Of a stretch of 64,000 nt of DNA, positions 1 through 12,700 are shown one piece after another. The first letter of the stretch is position 1, and every line of letters starts with the position of its first letter. The DNA comes from Vishniacozyma victoriae (lineage: Eukaryota; Basidiomycota; Tremellomycetes; Tremellales; Bulleribasidiaceae). A program made the position numbers and the translations under genes. The notes below the pieces were generated by a model. That model was given only the letters and a program-made list of their open reading frames with translations. It had not been told where the DNA came from and ran no database searches. Location: contig JADPYG010000088.1 in NCBI GenBank assembly GCA_017654735.1, forward strand, positions 3,286,001-3,350,000, in the 5' to 3' direction.

Positions 1-238
1 AAACACGGTCCTGGCAGTATGCCTGGCCAATTCATCAGCCTTTTCCGTCGAAAGCGTCCACGCATAGTACGAGAGGCGAAGGAGACAATGCCAGATACTA
101 CGATTAGCTTACTCGTCCAGTTTCCTGTCACTCACATTTTACTCATTGTAGCGGCTTCCTTGTCCGTCATGTACCATTCGCTAGGAAACCAGGGGCATAT
201 ATCGAATAATGCTCGCATATAATGCCAAGCAGCCTCGG

Positions 239-973
239 CTATTTGGCCTTTTTCGAAACACCTGGAGCATCAGAACGGTGATCGCATAGAGGTAAAAGGA
301 CTTGCTCGTCACCAGTCTCGGCATTGTCTTTGGCCGCGTCATAATGCTCGTCAAGTCTCTCGACCCACTTGCAGTTCTTTTTATACCGAATCTCTTCATC
401 CCAAGGTGGTCCGTCGTCCAGGTCTTCCGGTGGAGTCGGGTGATGTTCCGAGAGCAGAGAGTAGAATCGAAACAACACGCGTGTGAAGGCCAAAACTTGC
501 TTTTTGGAGTTCATGTAGAGATGAACGCAGTACATCTCGCCAAAATACTTGCTGTTCATATACGACGGCGAACGGAGCAATTCAGCAGTCGCCTTTTCCA
601 GCTTCAGGAATGATCTGACATGTCAGCTACATCATCGATATCGGAGAGCATGGTCCACCTACGATTCTTGAAGATCTTCAACTTCCCGACATTGAGAGGC
701 GAGTATTTTCTCTGTGAATACGGCACCTGAATCGATTTCGCCCATATCTCCAAAGAATCGCCATAATACCTCAGCGCAGACATGTCGATCCAGAGGGAGC
801 CGGAATGTCGTGGGTCCGACGAGTGCCCCTCGATCATTTGATAAGATGTAGGCTGTGCAGCGCGAACGACGTCGTGGTCCAGGTTGATCGTGGAGATCCA
901 ACGCGATCGCGTCGCAGTGGATCGCGCGAGCGTGTGAGAAGGTTGAAAATTTCGACATGTTGATTTCCGACAT
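239..973 (-). CDS. Hypothetical protein, two exons
   Basis: I do not recognise this family. The start is the ATG at 973 (MSEINMSKF). Exon 1 runs to about 660. An intron with donor GTAGGT, a CTGAC branch site and a CAG acceptor ends near 613. Exon 2 resumes in frame and stops at 239. The joined protein is about 230 residues. It has a basic patch (GPRRRSR) in the first third and an acidic, proline-containing stretch (PTPPEDLDDGPPWDEE) in the second exon. No signal peptide or membrane segment is visible. The matching phase across the intron and long open frames on both sides support a real gene. A product cannot be named. Confidence 0.6.
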
Positions 974-1474
974 GTTGGCTGTGGATCAGCTCACGCAGCG
1001 GTACAGCTGGACTTGCTCACTTGTTTATGCTTTGGTTGAATTGTCTTTGGGCTGGAGAATAATGAGGGCTAGCGAGGTGGTAGGGAGCAACAGAGAGGAG
1101 CAATGTTCGAGGGAGACTGGAAAGCAGAAGTGAGATGTAGAAAGGAGAAAGAGATGACTTGTGGGGAGTCTTGCGAGAATTGTCCTGATGTTGAGTGAAG
1201 GTTGACTGATGACAAGTTGAGTGATCGTTGCATATGTCGTTGAAAGGTCATACAACATTGTATAGGGCAACTCCCTCTCAAGCCTCTCGTCTGGCCTCGT
1301 CCCATCCTTGATCATCTTCTTCCCTCAGTACACTATCATTCAACGCAACTCGAGGCGACGCATGACCTTCCACCCCTGCACTTTTCACTCCTCCCTGATC
1401 ATCCAAAACCTCCCACCCATCATCACTCTTGCCCTTTCTCCCATCAACACCGAGCTGGCGGGAAGGATCAGGAA
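974..1474. other. Intergenic stretch between the hypothetical gene and ATG16
   Basis: About 500 bases between two minus-strand genes. They should hold the 3' UTR of ATG16 and the promoter of the small gene at 239-973. Open frames here are short and overlap one another on both strands, without convincing protein composition. I see no RNA gene or repeat. Confidence 0.5.
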
Positions 1475-2282
1475 TCAACGTTTCTCCTTTTCCTTCCCGC
1501 CTTTCTGAAAATCCCCTTCCCCCTCTTTTCTTTTGACTTCGGCATTCTCCTTTTCGAATTCCACATTCATCTCGTCCGCTGTGAGGTTCATCTTGTCAAG
1601 CCAGCGTTGGACGAGGTGGGCATTATCGGACCTGAGCTCGAGGTTTTGTTGGGATAATGATGTCAATTCTAGATTTTGGGCGATAATCTCGTCGTTCAAT
1701 GTCTGTTCATCAGCTCTGGTCCGGTACGAATACGTACCTCCATGTCTTTCGTACGGTATCTCCATCTCTCCTCCCACTCTCTCTCCTTCTTGATAGATGC
1801 CTCCTTGGCGTCCCTCAGTAGCCTGACCTCTTCTCTCATTCCTCGTACTTCCTCATCCCTATCACGAAGCGCATCTGCCATTTGTAATTGCTTGTTCTGC
1901 GATGCGGCCTGAGTACGATACAGTGTCGACAATTCATTCCGGAGGGTCATCATCTGCGTCTCGAGGTGGTCGATCAGTGACGGACTAGGGTCAGCTTTCT
2001 GTTCTAGCGTAACAGCTCACCCATCAGCCGCGCTTCCTGACGTCCCGGCTCCGCCATTCATAAGAGCTCGATTACGAGATTTGAGATCCCTTGCCTTCTT
2101 CGCCAGTTTCTTCTCTGCACGTCAGTGATTTCACCACGCATGCCCCCTGTTACAAACATACGGTTTGCTATCACCTCCCTTATCCATGCTTTGCCGGCCT
2201 CCTGCTCCTTCAGCTGTGATTTGAGCGAATCCTGCCATGCTTGCGGCATCATCGAGGGAGCTTGAGTCAAGGGGAGTGACAT
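1475..2282 (-). CDS. ATG16: Autophagy protein ATG16
   Basis: Atg16 binds the Atg12-Atg5 conjugate and dimerises through a coiled coil, placing the E3-like complex that lipidates Atg8 on the phagophore. The first exon has the Atg5-binding pattern (WQDSLKSQL followed by an E/W/I-rich helix). A basic segment (KKLAKKARDLKSRN) follows, then a long coiled coil (LIDHLETQM... EVRGMREEVRLLRDAKEA). The last exon holds the conserved Atg16 end of the coil: TLNDEI, then LELRSDNAHLVQRW. The start is the ATG at 2282; longer in-frame extensions run into the promoter. There are four exons with short introns. The protein lacks a WD40 domain, as expected for fungal Atg16 and unlike animal ATG16L1. It lies head to head with SCS7. 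Confidence 0.85.
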
Positions 2283-2683
2283 AATGCTTGTTTGCGTATG
2301 AGGCCTGTTCACTATCGTAATCAAGACGGTTCCCTTCTGTACTGAGCTTGGTTGAATGCCTTGCCTTGGTTGACGCGGTGGACGTCCAAGTGGAGGGTGG
2401 GTTGATTGAGTGGCAACTATACACGTGTCATAATGCCACGTCATCTCTCTCCCTTCTCCCCTTTCCCATCTTGTACCCACGGATCTATTTTAGCACGGCC
2501 GCCTTTGACGCGCTTCTCTCGGTCGAGCGGAGGTAGTCGTATACGTTTGTTTTTCAGAAGCCCGAGACAACCCTAGTACATTACATTTATTAATCATCAT
2601 CATTTATATACCACCACACTCATTCACAAACACACACTACACCACTCGCATCACCTACATTCAATCCCCCATTTAAACTCACA
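2283..2683. promoter_or_regulatory. Divergent promoter region ATG16/SCS7
   Basis: A 401-base gap between two divergently transcribed genes. It contains a CACGTG palindrome (E-box type) at 2422-2427. Toward SCS7 it has a pyrimidine- and ACAC-rich leader typical of fungal 5' UTRs. Regulation by the E-box is inferred only from the motif. Confidence 0.4.
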
Positions 2684-4030
2684 ATGGCAAAGACCAGCGA
2701 TCGAATCTTTGCTTTGGCCGATGTCCAAAACCGTAAGTCACCAAACACATACACACACGATCGAGCAACCAACTGATCATCTTAGATAAGACTCGGTCAT
2801 CAGCATATGTTTCCTTCAAGGGATCAGTCTACGACATTACTTCTTTCCTACCCGATCATCCAGGAGGAGATGATATCATGCTAGACTACGTCGGCGGCGA
2901 TATCGGTCAGATCATGGCCGATGAGAGTCAACATGTTCATTCCAGGAGTGCATACGATATGATGGAGGAGTACAAGATTGGAGAACTCGGTGGGGATGAG
3001 AAGATTGTCTCAGAGGGTACGTCTCCTCTATATACGTGATCAAATGATGCCTGCTGACTGAACAGACTGGGTCCCGAGAGAAGACTTTCATCCTGACGAG
3101 ACGGATGCTTTGGCCGATTACAACCGCAACAAGTTCCTCGATCTCAGTCAACCACTATTGATGCAGGTCTGGCGAGCAAAGTTTACAAAGGAATACTATC
3201 TCAGCCAGGTTCACAACCCTCGTCATTTGAAGGAATCAGCAAGGCTGTTTGGCAATAGCTTTTTGGAGGTAAGCCAAGCGTTCCTGGTGTTCAAGCATCT
3301 GCTGATGTGCAGTCTTTCACACGTACGAAGTGGTATGTTGTACCGCTCTTCTGGGGTCCTATCACCGCTTTCCTCTTTGCCCTTTCTCTAAAGCAATTCG
3401 ACGACAGGTAAGCTGGTTACTCATTTCGGTTAAAGTAAGCTAACAATACAGCTCGGTCACTGCTCGATCCCTCTTCACATGGCCTCCCAACGTGTCCGCC
3501 CCTTCTCAGTCCGCCTTCCTCTCTACAATGGGATGCTTCTTTGCCGGAAACATTATCTGGACAATCCTCGAATACACTCTCCACCGATTCCTCTTCCACG
3601 TCGACCACTACCTACCTGAAGCCAACTGGGCTATGCTCCTACATTTCCTCCTACACGGTATCCACCACTACCTCCCTATGGACCGTCTGCGTCTGGTCAT
3701 GCCACCTACACTCTTCCTCGCTCTCGAGACACCCTTCACCAAACTCGCCCATTTGATCTTCCCTAAGGCCGCCGCAAACGGTATTATCGCTGGTGCATTC
3801 ACATTCTACATTCTCTACGACTGTATGCACTATGCTCTACACCACACGAGACTACCCCAGTACATGGCCGAGATGAAGCGTTATCACCTAGCGCATCATT
3901 ACAAGAGTAAGCTACTTTATCCTTCACAATGTGGTCAAGCTGACAGACAGACTTCGAGCTCGGCTTTGGAGTCACCTCCAAGATCTGGGATTATGTCTTC
4001 AACACTGTCCTACCTATCGCTACCAAGTAG
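2684..4030 (+). CDS. SCS7: Sphingolipid fatty acid 2-hydroxylase (Scs7/FA2H)
   Basis: An ER membrane di-iron enzyme that 2-hydroxylates the very-long-chain fatty acid of ceramides, taking electrons through a fused cytochrome b5 domain. The b5 domain is at about residues 10-85, with the heme-ligand motif HPGG and a second His in the QHVHS segment. The C-terminal hydroxylase domain shows the clustered histidine boxes of the family: HRFLFH, HGIHH, HYALHH and HLAHHYK. Hydrophobic stretches lie between them. The start is the ATG at 2684 (MAKTSDRIFALADVQ). Five or six exons can be joined in frame, ending KIWDYVFNTVLPIATK and TAG at 4028-4030. Domain order and length match the fungal family. Confidence 0.95.
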
Positions 4031-4296
4031 ATGTATCCAACACCTTTGCATTTCATTCCTTTTTCAGTACAGTAACATATGCCATTATAATAATACAAGT
4101 ATAGAAAGTGACGTCAACTGTAAGAGGTCCGTGCGCAGATGATTCATCACTTACATATATTTCTCTTTTTCTTTCTATCTCTTTCATCTCTTTCTTATCA
4201 GTCTACCTTCCTCACTTACCGTGTACTCGGCACATCCAACGCCTTACATTCCCTCGCTACTGACCTCCACTGAACCTACTCTGCCCCTCGCCCGAC

Positions 4297-7175
4297 ATGC
4301 CGCTTGCTCAGAAATTCGTAAGTCGCAATTTCATTTCCCTTCCTTGATGATATTTATTTCCCTTCCTTCCTTCCTCTCTTCCTTCATTCAATATACTTAA
4401 GCTCACCAACAGCGAGCGCCTAAACCAAAACAGAAGGTAACACAAGAAACTCCCCAAAAAGCTCCTCAAACACAAGAACCCCAGTCGGCTCAACGTGAAC
4501 GCACAACTAGCTCTGAACAGAGACAGAGAAATACCCAAGCTTCTCAGGTCGGTTTTGATCAGGTCACCAGTACGAGGGCAATGCATCGCTTGGTGGGTGA
4601 TATACTAGGAAGTATGTTCTATGTTAGGTAAGTCAAGACATTCACCAGGAATGATCATCTCACAAGTAACGATATATGCTAAATTCGCTCAGGTCGATCA
4701 TTCCCGATGATAACTTTCTAGAGACCTCACGAACCGTTCCTCAACGAGTTCGACCCAATGGTTCCATCACTCCAGCTGCTCAACTTCCTATCAAAAGGTT
4801 CAGGAATAATTACTCGTATGTCCTCCAAGTTTTCTTTTCTGACTCGCAGATCAGAAGCATCAGATGTGATTGGGTGGTTGGATTTTGGGATCCTTGGTGC
4901 TCTCGAGAAGAGGTATCTCAAGAGTATGATTGTGGTGGTTTACCTCAAGGAGGAGACAAGGAACAAGTAAGCTGCCCAACAATTCACTAATGTAGGGCAC
5001 AGCTAACAGGGCAGAGCGCTCGAGGCCTATACTTTCAATTTCACATACGGCGACGATCTCACGGTCGCGCAACAAATGGATCGACTCAATGTCGGTGGTT
5101 CTCGATCACAATCACAATCGCAGGGCTCTGGAGCAACAAACATGCGAGAGGTGTTTGACACCTCCACAAGAGTACGCCAGTCGCGATTTCGCCTAGCTGA
5201 CAGGTAGCGAATGATGAGAGAAGTCTGGCGTCAAGCTGGCATCATGACGGACCTCCCTCGTAGGTCATTCTACAAGCGAGGGCAAGTCTGACAGTCAGAT
5301 GAAGTTACATTCGACTTCAAAATCTTTTATACCGAGGATACACCAAGCGAGTGAGATTCTCATGACTATGGGCCAAGTGGAATTGTCCTGACGATTAGTT
5401 ATCAACCTGTCGCGTTTCAGGATGACGACTCGGAAATCTTCCTCGCAACCCATGCGAGTGATCAGGTGCCGTTCACTTGGGATTCCGAACACACGGCTTC
5501 GACAGGATATCACAAGTAAGCTGCGCGTCGCTTTCAGAGGGCCAGCTGATGAAATAGTATGACATGCCATATTGCATCCGTTGCTCATATGCTTCCTGAC
5601 AAGGACGAGATGGAGGTGGATACTACTATGAACGAGAACGAAATTCGAGAAGCAAAGAAAAGGGTAGACCGAGACCACCAACGAAGAATTGAAGAAGACG
5701 ATGAAACACGTGATATACTCTGGCCACTTGAGCAGGTACGTGCATTCCTTCGGCACCAGTGTATACTCATGATTAGACCATTAATGGCACGTCTCAATCC
5801 ACTTTGGTGGACTCGTCTCAATTGGAATCGGTGACTGTGGAGCCTACGAAGCAAAACGGATTCTCTTACCCGGTGGGGCAGATGTTACCCGATGGAACCA
5901 TTATGGCGATTCCGAAACTACAAACACGATGGTCCGACGAGTCTGGAGAGGTAGTCGTCGACAGGGTCCGCTCTGGTCCTCTACAACAAAGAAAGAGCTT
6001 TAGAGCAGCTCTGATTAGCAAGCCAGTATGTTCCCCCGTCCGTCATTTACACCAAGGCTGACATGTAGGGACTTGAGGCTTGGAACATGCCCACGCAGAA
6101 TGGGACTCAAAACACCATTCAGAACCAAAGTCAAATGTTGTTCAGGGATGAGTCTATGCAAGTTGAGACGGCTTCCACGATGATGGCTTTAGCCAATCAC
6201 GATATTCAGACGTCAGATGGTAAGTCCTCAATTCTCAGCGTTTGCGAGTCATGCCTAATCAGTAGCATCGCAAGTACCGGAGACAGTCCTCCAAACAGAG
6301 ATGGAAGATGAAGAGGAAAACCCCCCTCTCATCCAAAGAAACGGAAAAGGCAAGGAAAGAGCCGACGCCGAACCGCCCTCATCGCAATCCACCGAATCAA
6401 GTGACACCGGTCCCCAAACACCGGAAGATGAGGAGTTCGACCTCGCCACAGTCCCGAAACAACCTCTACCAAAATTACCTATACGACGAAGTGCATCTTC
6501 CGTGAAGAGAAATTCGTCCAAAACAAAGGCTAAACCCAAGGCCAAACCAAAAGCGCCAGCGACAGCTTATCAGATCTCCGCTACCCTCGCTCCTAAACCT
6601 AAACCTAAAGCGAAAGCCAAGAAGAGGACTCAAAGCGCCGATGGGGTAATCAAACCGAGTCATAAGGCTGGCATGAGCAAGTCCAAGACCAAAGGATCTA
6701 CCTCGGACTCTACCATTCCTAAGATTGCTAAGCCGGTCACTATCGCTCCGAGGGGAGCTACCATTGTCAACCGAGTTGCTCCGAAGACTTTTGCAGCTCT
6801 GGATTCGTAAGCTCAGTCAACCGCCTACTGGTCAAGCTGACTTTTAGACCGGAATCACAAATCGAAAACCGGGACGACATGGAAATTGACCCATTCCCCC
6901 TAACACAGGACTCCATCCATTCGTCTCAACCACAATCACAAATCCAGTCCCAATCCCAGATGGAGTCACAAGGACTTTCATCGCAACTACCCAGATATCA
7001 CCCTTATGCGAATCGACAACCTTCTGCCGGTCCTTCCACCCAGAGTTCTCAGCGAGTTTTAGCTGTTCCTAAGACCCACATGAAGAGGGTTAGGAGTAGT
7101 AGAGGTATTAGGGGGATGGACTTTAGTAAGATGGAATCGAAGAGACCTTTGCCTGTTATTGACGAGGAGGTGTGA
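4297..7175 (+). CDS. HOP1: HORMA-domain meiotic chromosome axis protein Hop1
   Basis: Hop1 assembles on meiotic chromosome axes, promotes interhomologue recombination and acts as a Mec1/Tel1 checkpoint adaptor. The start at 4297 gives MPLAQKF before the first intron. A Q/P-rich leader follows. The HORMA core then begins with the family signature (STRAMHRLVGDILGSMFYV, then RSIIPDDNF) and continues through WLDFGILGALEKRYLKSM, FKIFYTEDTPSEYQP and the end of the domain near FLATHASDQVPFTW. The C-terminal half is disordered. It has a lysine/proline-rich basic repeat (KAKPKAKPKAP, PKPKPKAKAKK) and then a dense SQ/TQ cluster at 6903-7052. The tail MKRVRSSRG...PLPVIDEEV could be a closure motif. I see no CxxC zinc finger like that of yeast Hop1. 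About nine exons. Confidence 0.88.
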
Positions 7176-7338
7176 ATCAGGCCGCCAGTAGTGAAGGGAG
7201 ATATGAACGGGGAGCAAGCACTGGAAATGTAATGAATTGAGATGGATGCAATAATGGTACATGACATGGTGATGACGGAAATGTAGATAGCCTAATGACT
7301 CAAAATATGTAAATAGTCTACATATGCAAGACAAAAAA

Positions 7339-9435
7339 TCATGCCAATGCAACCTTCCTCTCCCCAGCCTTGCGCCCCTTTGATACACTCATCTTACTAC
7401 TCCTAGTCCCAAACTGCATAGCCCGCTTAGCTCTCTTTCCCGTAAGTTCCAGACCGAGTTGTGAAGCAGCCATCCTTAATATCATCTTATCTCCAACTCC
7501 CTCACCGTAGGATGGACTCGTTTTAATCCATATTGGTAGATTTGACAAGTAGGCAACGAAATTCAAGTCTAGGAAGGGGTATCGTGCGTCTCTTGCGTGT
7601 GAGGAGATTAGACGGTCGTCTCGGGATAAATTACGCGTGGGGAGGCGGATGATGTCCATTTGGGTCTATCATCAGCTTCTCTTTGCATAGTGCCACTGCT
7701 GAGGCTCACCTCATCGATCAGCCCTTGCCAGCTATTGGTCTTGAATGCATGTCGATGTCTTGAATATCCACCTAGTTGCCTGCTTCATCAGCTTACAGGT
7801 GAAATGGGCGACATACTCATCAGCCCCCAAGCCGGATAAGTAGACTTTCGCCTTGACGCTATAAGGTTCCTCTTGGCCGTACAGATGCCCCTGACCTCGT
7901 GATGCGAAGTAGAGCGGGTAAGCGAGGGACTGGAATTAGCTTTGAGAATTACGGGATTCAAGAAGCTCACCAAATCCATTTCTGCAAGTCAGCGTCGTAT
8001 AGATCCAAGAGGGGACATACCAGTAGTAGAAGGATACATTAGATCAAGAACCCTCTGACGATGGTCTTGACATTCCTGTTGATCAGATTTTAGTCCCTCC
8101 CATAATACAAGTTACTCACCTCAAAATGCACATCGACCAGAACCAGACGCCAATCCCTCTTGCAAGCCCCCCTGAGCTCTTCGTACGCTTCTATCCCGGA
8201 TAATCTATCTGGAGTTTGATAAGTCACTGAACCGGATGGGGCGAAAGCTACATTGACCAGATCTACTGCTTCGTGGCCAGGTAGACAGCTAGCTATCAGG
8301 ACCTCTGCCTTGAGTTTCAGGTAGGAACATACTCGTGGAGTAACCTGGCGACCAGTGTACAATCCACTCCACCAGAGAAGAGAACAGCTACTCTCGGACC
8401 TCTTTGTCATCAGCTCCTTGCATTGGATTAGAGACAGAGGACATACCCTGATGACTGCGTAGGAATATTCTCTACACGCCTCATTACTGCAGCCCGAAGG
8501 TTTCTGATGAAGGCGTCTATATCTGATTGAGGTGAATGACCGATGTCTTGAGGTGGTAAGTCCATATTGACGGGTGATAGATGAGTCTGGCATCAGGTCT
8601 GATCGCTGAACGGGAAAGGTCGACCTACATATCTCCCTCCTGCCCTTGAAGTCCAGCCATCGATAGCTTGACCAAAATCCAAAACCTGCCCTTCCAACCG
8701 TATTTGATTGAGATTTATCACTCCCCCTTCGCCTCCACCTAGAGCTCGCATTTCCATCCCCTGTTCTCTTGCTAGAGCACTTCGAGCTGAGGTGAGGATG
8801 AAAGCGTCGGTCTGAGGCATGCTAGTCTCAGACCCCTCGCCGTTATCTGTCAATGAAAAAGGGTAGGCGAGGAGCGAACGACGAGAAAGTGGGTCAAGTT
8901 GATAGTAGAGCTTCTTGGTGGCTATCTGTTGATCAGCATAGATATTTTCAAGCAGATTAGGAGACGTACCTCGTAGTAGATGAAAGCGTAGCTGCTTATG
9001 AGCTTTCTCCCGCCGTCACAAGTAGGTAGCTTACGGTCCCTCTATCCCCGCTAGTAGCTCCAGGGGATCAGCACCTCGCTCCAGAGCCTGGCTCAATAAG
9101 GAAGTGTCATTGTACTCTCCAATATCCAGCCCATCAAACACCTACTCTGCATCAGTGTGACCTCCGTAAAGCAAAGTCCGGCTAACCTGTCCATTCCACC
9201 CTAGGACCCCTCTGTTCCCAACGATAGGCTGTTGTGTGATGTCCCCCCTTAGTCCTAGGACACCAGCTGACATTCTAAGTTCGATCTGATTCCCATCGTC
9301 GAGAGAGATGAGGGTAGAGTAGGTGGATTGAGTATCTGGACCTCTGGCTTTACAGGTTTCGCATAATGATTCGAGTAGCTCTTCATACGATGGCGTGATC
9401 GGATACGGGTGGATTGAGAGAGTCAGACCGCACAT
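7339..9435 (-). CDS. Asparagine synthetase domain-containing protein (ASNSD1-like)
   Basis: The N-terminus is MCGL, so Cys2 could serve as the glutaminase nucleophile of a class II amidotransferase. The acidic GARGPDTQ-like and GWNGQ segments follow. The C-terminal half holds the ATP-pyrophosphatase loop SGGVDCT (about 8355-8375) and ends with the conserved asparagine-synthase block FLDLNFVAYLSNLP, then GDKMILRMAA and RAKRAMQFGTR. This matches the ASNSD1/YML096W group rather than true AsnB, in which the P-loop reads SGGLDS. The family's substrate is not settled, so asparagine synthesis should not be assumed. About ten exons with short introns. It is convergent with HOP1, 163 bases away. Confidence 0.85.
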
Positions 9436-9786
9436 ATTGCGTCTTTGGGCCTATAGAGAATGTTGTACAAGGCTTGATGCTATCTAGACATGATGTATAA
9501 GATAGTGCGAGGTGAATAGCAGTCCAAAGTTGATTCGGTCGAGAAATGACCGGGAAATTTCAGAAAGTGGAGGTTGTCCACCCCCGCCTATACACCTTGT
9601 TTGCTTGGGGTTGTATATGTATATGCATAAAATCATTAGGTCGTCAATTGGATACTCTAGATATTATCGTAAATCACCCCCCCTCCCTTTTGGTAGGAAA
9701 ATCTGATCGGAGACAGCTCTGTCGTTGATCATTGAAGGTCCAAGACCTAATTTACTCCTCCTTCTCGGGAGGGTGTTTGCTATTCT
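9436..9786. other. Intergenic stretch
   Basis: About 350 bases between two minus-strand genes. They should contain the promoter of the ASNSD1-like gene and the 3' UTR of the membrane protein. Plus-strand frames of 60-66 codons are present but overlap each other and have no family resemblance. Nothing else is visible. Confidence 0.5.
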
Positions 9787-12700
9787 TTAGCGACTACTCG
9801 ACCCAAACAGTGGAGGGAACTTACGAGTATCGTCCCCTTCAATCTTGTTGTACCCGTTGCCATCTACTGTCCCACTCCTTGCCCTCCTCACTACGCCCTG
9901 TACCGCATCCGCGCTTTCCCGTAGAAGGGTGATACTACTCGACCTTGCCCGTGTGATGACATGATTCGCACTCGCCGTTGAACCCGCCCTGGACCTTCCT
10001 ACCGCAGCTACCATCCTACTCACTGATGATCTCCTGGATCCAGGATCTTGGGATATCGAGTCCGGTCTTGAAGATGTTCCGCTCTCATCGCCCGTCGTCG
10101 TGGTTGCTTCGGATCCTCTCCTCGATGAAGCGCTTAGTATAGCGGCAGAATCATCGGTGATTGACTCGTCTGAGTTGGCTGATAACTGACTCATCCTATT
10201 GGTGGTGAGGAGTTCTTGATCGCCACTACCCATAACATCCGATTCGGGTCTGGCTGGGAGAGTACCCCGACTGGGATCTAGCATATTTCGTATACCCTGT
10301 GAGGCGGGTTGCTGGATTCCCAAGCCGAGGATGGGCAGAGTACGTTCGACAACTGGAGTGTTCCCCGAAGCGGGGGTATAGAAGATATCGTGACTTGAAT
10401 GAGACGCTTGGGAACTTGGATAAACACCGCTGACCGATAGATTGGAGGTTGTTCGCATTGGCACTAGTAGAGGTCGCTGGACGGGTGTAGTCTGATCTTG
10501 AATCGACTTAGAGCCCGAGCTTGGCGGCCCTGGATTTTCGGGTCGTACTTGGTTAGTCTTTATCAACGTGGAGCCAGTCTTCGGGGTTCCAAGCCATTCG
10601 TCTACCGCTCCCTCCGATATAGCTCTCGCTTTAACATTCCCATCTTCTACCAATTCCTCCACAGATCCCTGCCCACCTCCGTCATTCACTGATCGACTCC
10701 CGAGTCTGACAGAGTTGTTGAATCCTGGACTTGGCGTCACTCTTCCAGCGACGACTAGGTACGATCCATCAACCATCGACCCAATCCCAGTTCCACTTCG
10801 ACGAATCATACACAACTCATAGGCATCTTGTAATCGTGCTCGCATCCTTGATCGCCATGTATCCCACCCAAAAGAAGTTTCAGCTTCGTACCACGTCTTC
10901 TGGGGTGATCTTGTAGTTGAAGGATCTCGGGGTGGTCTCGATGATTTCGAAGCTCGTTTTGTTGGGGTCGTAGGAGTTCCAGTTTGACGGGCAGGTCGGG
11001 CAAAGAATGCTCGGGCGGGTCGAGCGGTTGATAGCCAGAGGATGATGGCTGAGACGAGAAACACCAAGAAGCGGAATCCAATGACGGAGACGAAAGCGAG
11101 GATGACGCCCTGAGCATAGGCGTTGAGTCCACCATTTGGGTTGAAGAACCTTTCATCCTTAGACCCTCTAGAAGTCGATGGTGAGGAGAAGGTGGTCAGG
11201 AGGACAATCCCAATTCCTGCCCTAGGTAGTAAGGGGAGGATACCAGGTAACATTTGAAACAAGGCGTGAGCCGTCTCGGGTATAATGTCGTATCGATATG
11301 GGGTAGACAATGAGGACAAGCGGACGTGGACAAGGAATGTGAAATGGGTATAAGACATTAGAGATAGATGTAGACTCGCCGGGAGAGAGGTGTATATCGG
11401 CTCGATTGCTGGGCGAGCTATATATCAGCCATCTACTCGCGAAAACTGCCTAGGCGTAGACTTACTTTGACGCCACTTCCTCCAGAACTCAAAGTAGACT
11501 TCCCATCCTAGCCAAATTACGAAAATTGAGATACCCCAGCAGATGGCGTAAGCGGCTGTAGCGAACGCCCAAGATCGAGATGGGCCTTGACCATTTGATG
11601 AGTGGGTAGTACATCTATCATGAGCTCTCTGCTACGGTCAAATAGAAAGGCTCGGACATACTGAACAAGCATGTACATGAGATTGACATCAAAGAACTGT
11701 ATATCAGCTGTGTTGTCCATGGGGTATCATCAGTAGACTCACCAATCCAGCTAATCCATTAATCAGCCACGTCAGCCACAACATGATCCATCCAATCCTT
11801 TGCCAAGGTCCCCTCCTCCTCACCAACCCCAGATTCAATTCCTTCCGCTTGAACCTAGGTATTTCGACCATCTCTTCCCCTTCCCGAGCCCCAGCAACAA
11901 GTCCCCGCACTGGCGACTTTCTCATGTCTGGTGTGGCTCTTGCAAATGATGCATCGAGGTTGGAAGGTGATGGTGAAGATGCATTGGAACGGGTATAATT
12001 TGTAGGGGCGAATCGTGCTGGATAAGTCGAGCCGGGAGGCGGAAGTGGAGCGGGGCGAAGGAATGTAGTTCCTGTACTGGTATTACTTTTGCTTGAAGGT
12101 GCAGGTCCGGGATCTCGAATGGAGGGTTTGGATATTTGTTTCCTGATTGCCGAGAGAGATTGGGATGATCTGACTTTGGCTGATTATCAGCTACGATCCT
12201 CGAATATGTGGGAAGCTTACCAAAAATAGCACCTGGACCCATCATTCCCCTCCTTGGTATCTGTGCTCTACCTTCTCGGGGAGCTTGATTGCCCTGTTGC
12301 TTTTCCTCAATCACCTCGACTGGCCCAGGACTCTCTCCTCTTGCTCGTCGTCGGCCCGGAGAATCCCCTCGATCCATCATTTCGACCACAGCGGAAAACG
12401 CTTCGGCCCCAGGCTCAGGCATTGTACTTGAGGTAGATGGTCGAGTGACGTGAAGAGATGGGAGGGGTAATGGCATATTTGGCGGTTCTGCTGTCGTATC
12501 ATTTTGTTGCGAGCTGCTGATGCCAGACGGAGGGTGTGTAAGCGCCAATGGCGATATCGGCGAATGACCACCTGAGGTCGGAAGAAGTGGTGTTGCTGGT
12601 AAAGTATCGCTATGCGGGACCACTTCTGTATCATCACTCCCCCTCTGCGCTCTTCCCATCTCGAGTTCTCCACCAAAAGTCCCCCCACTAGCGGACCTTG

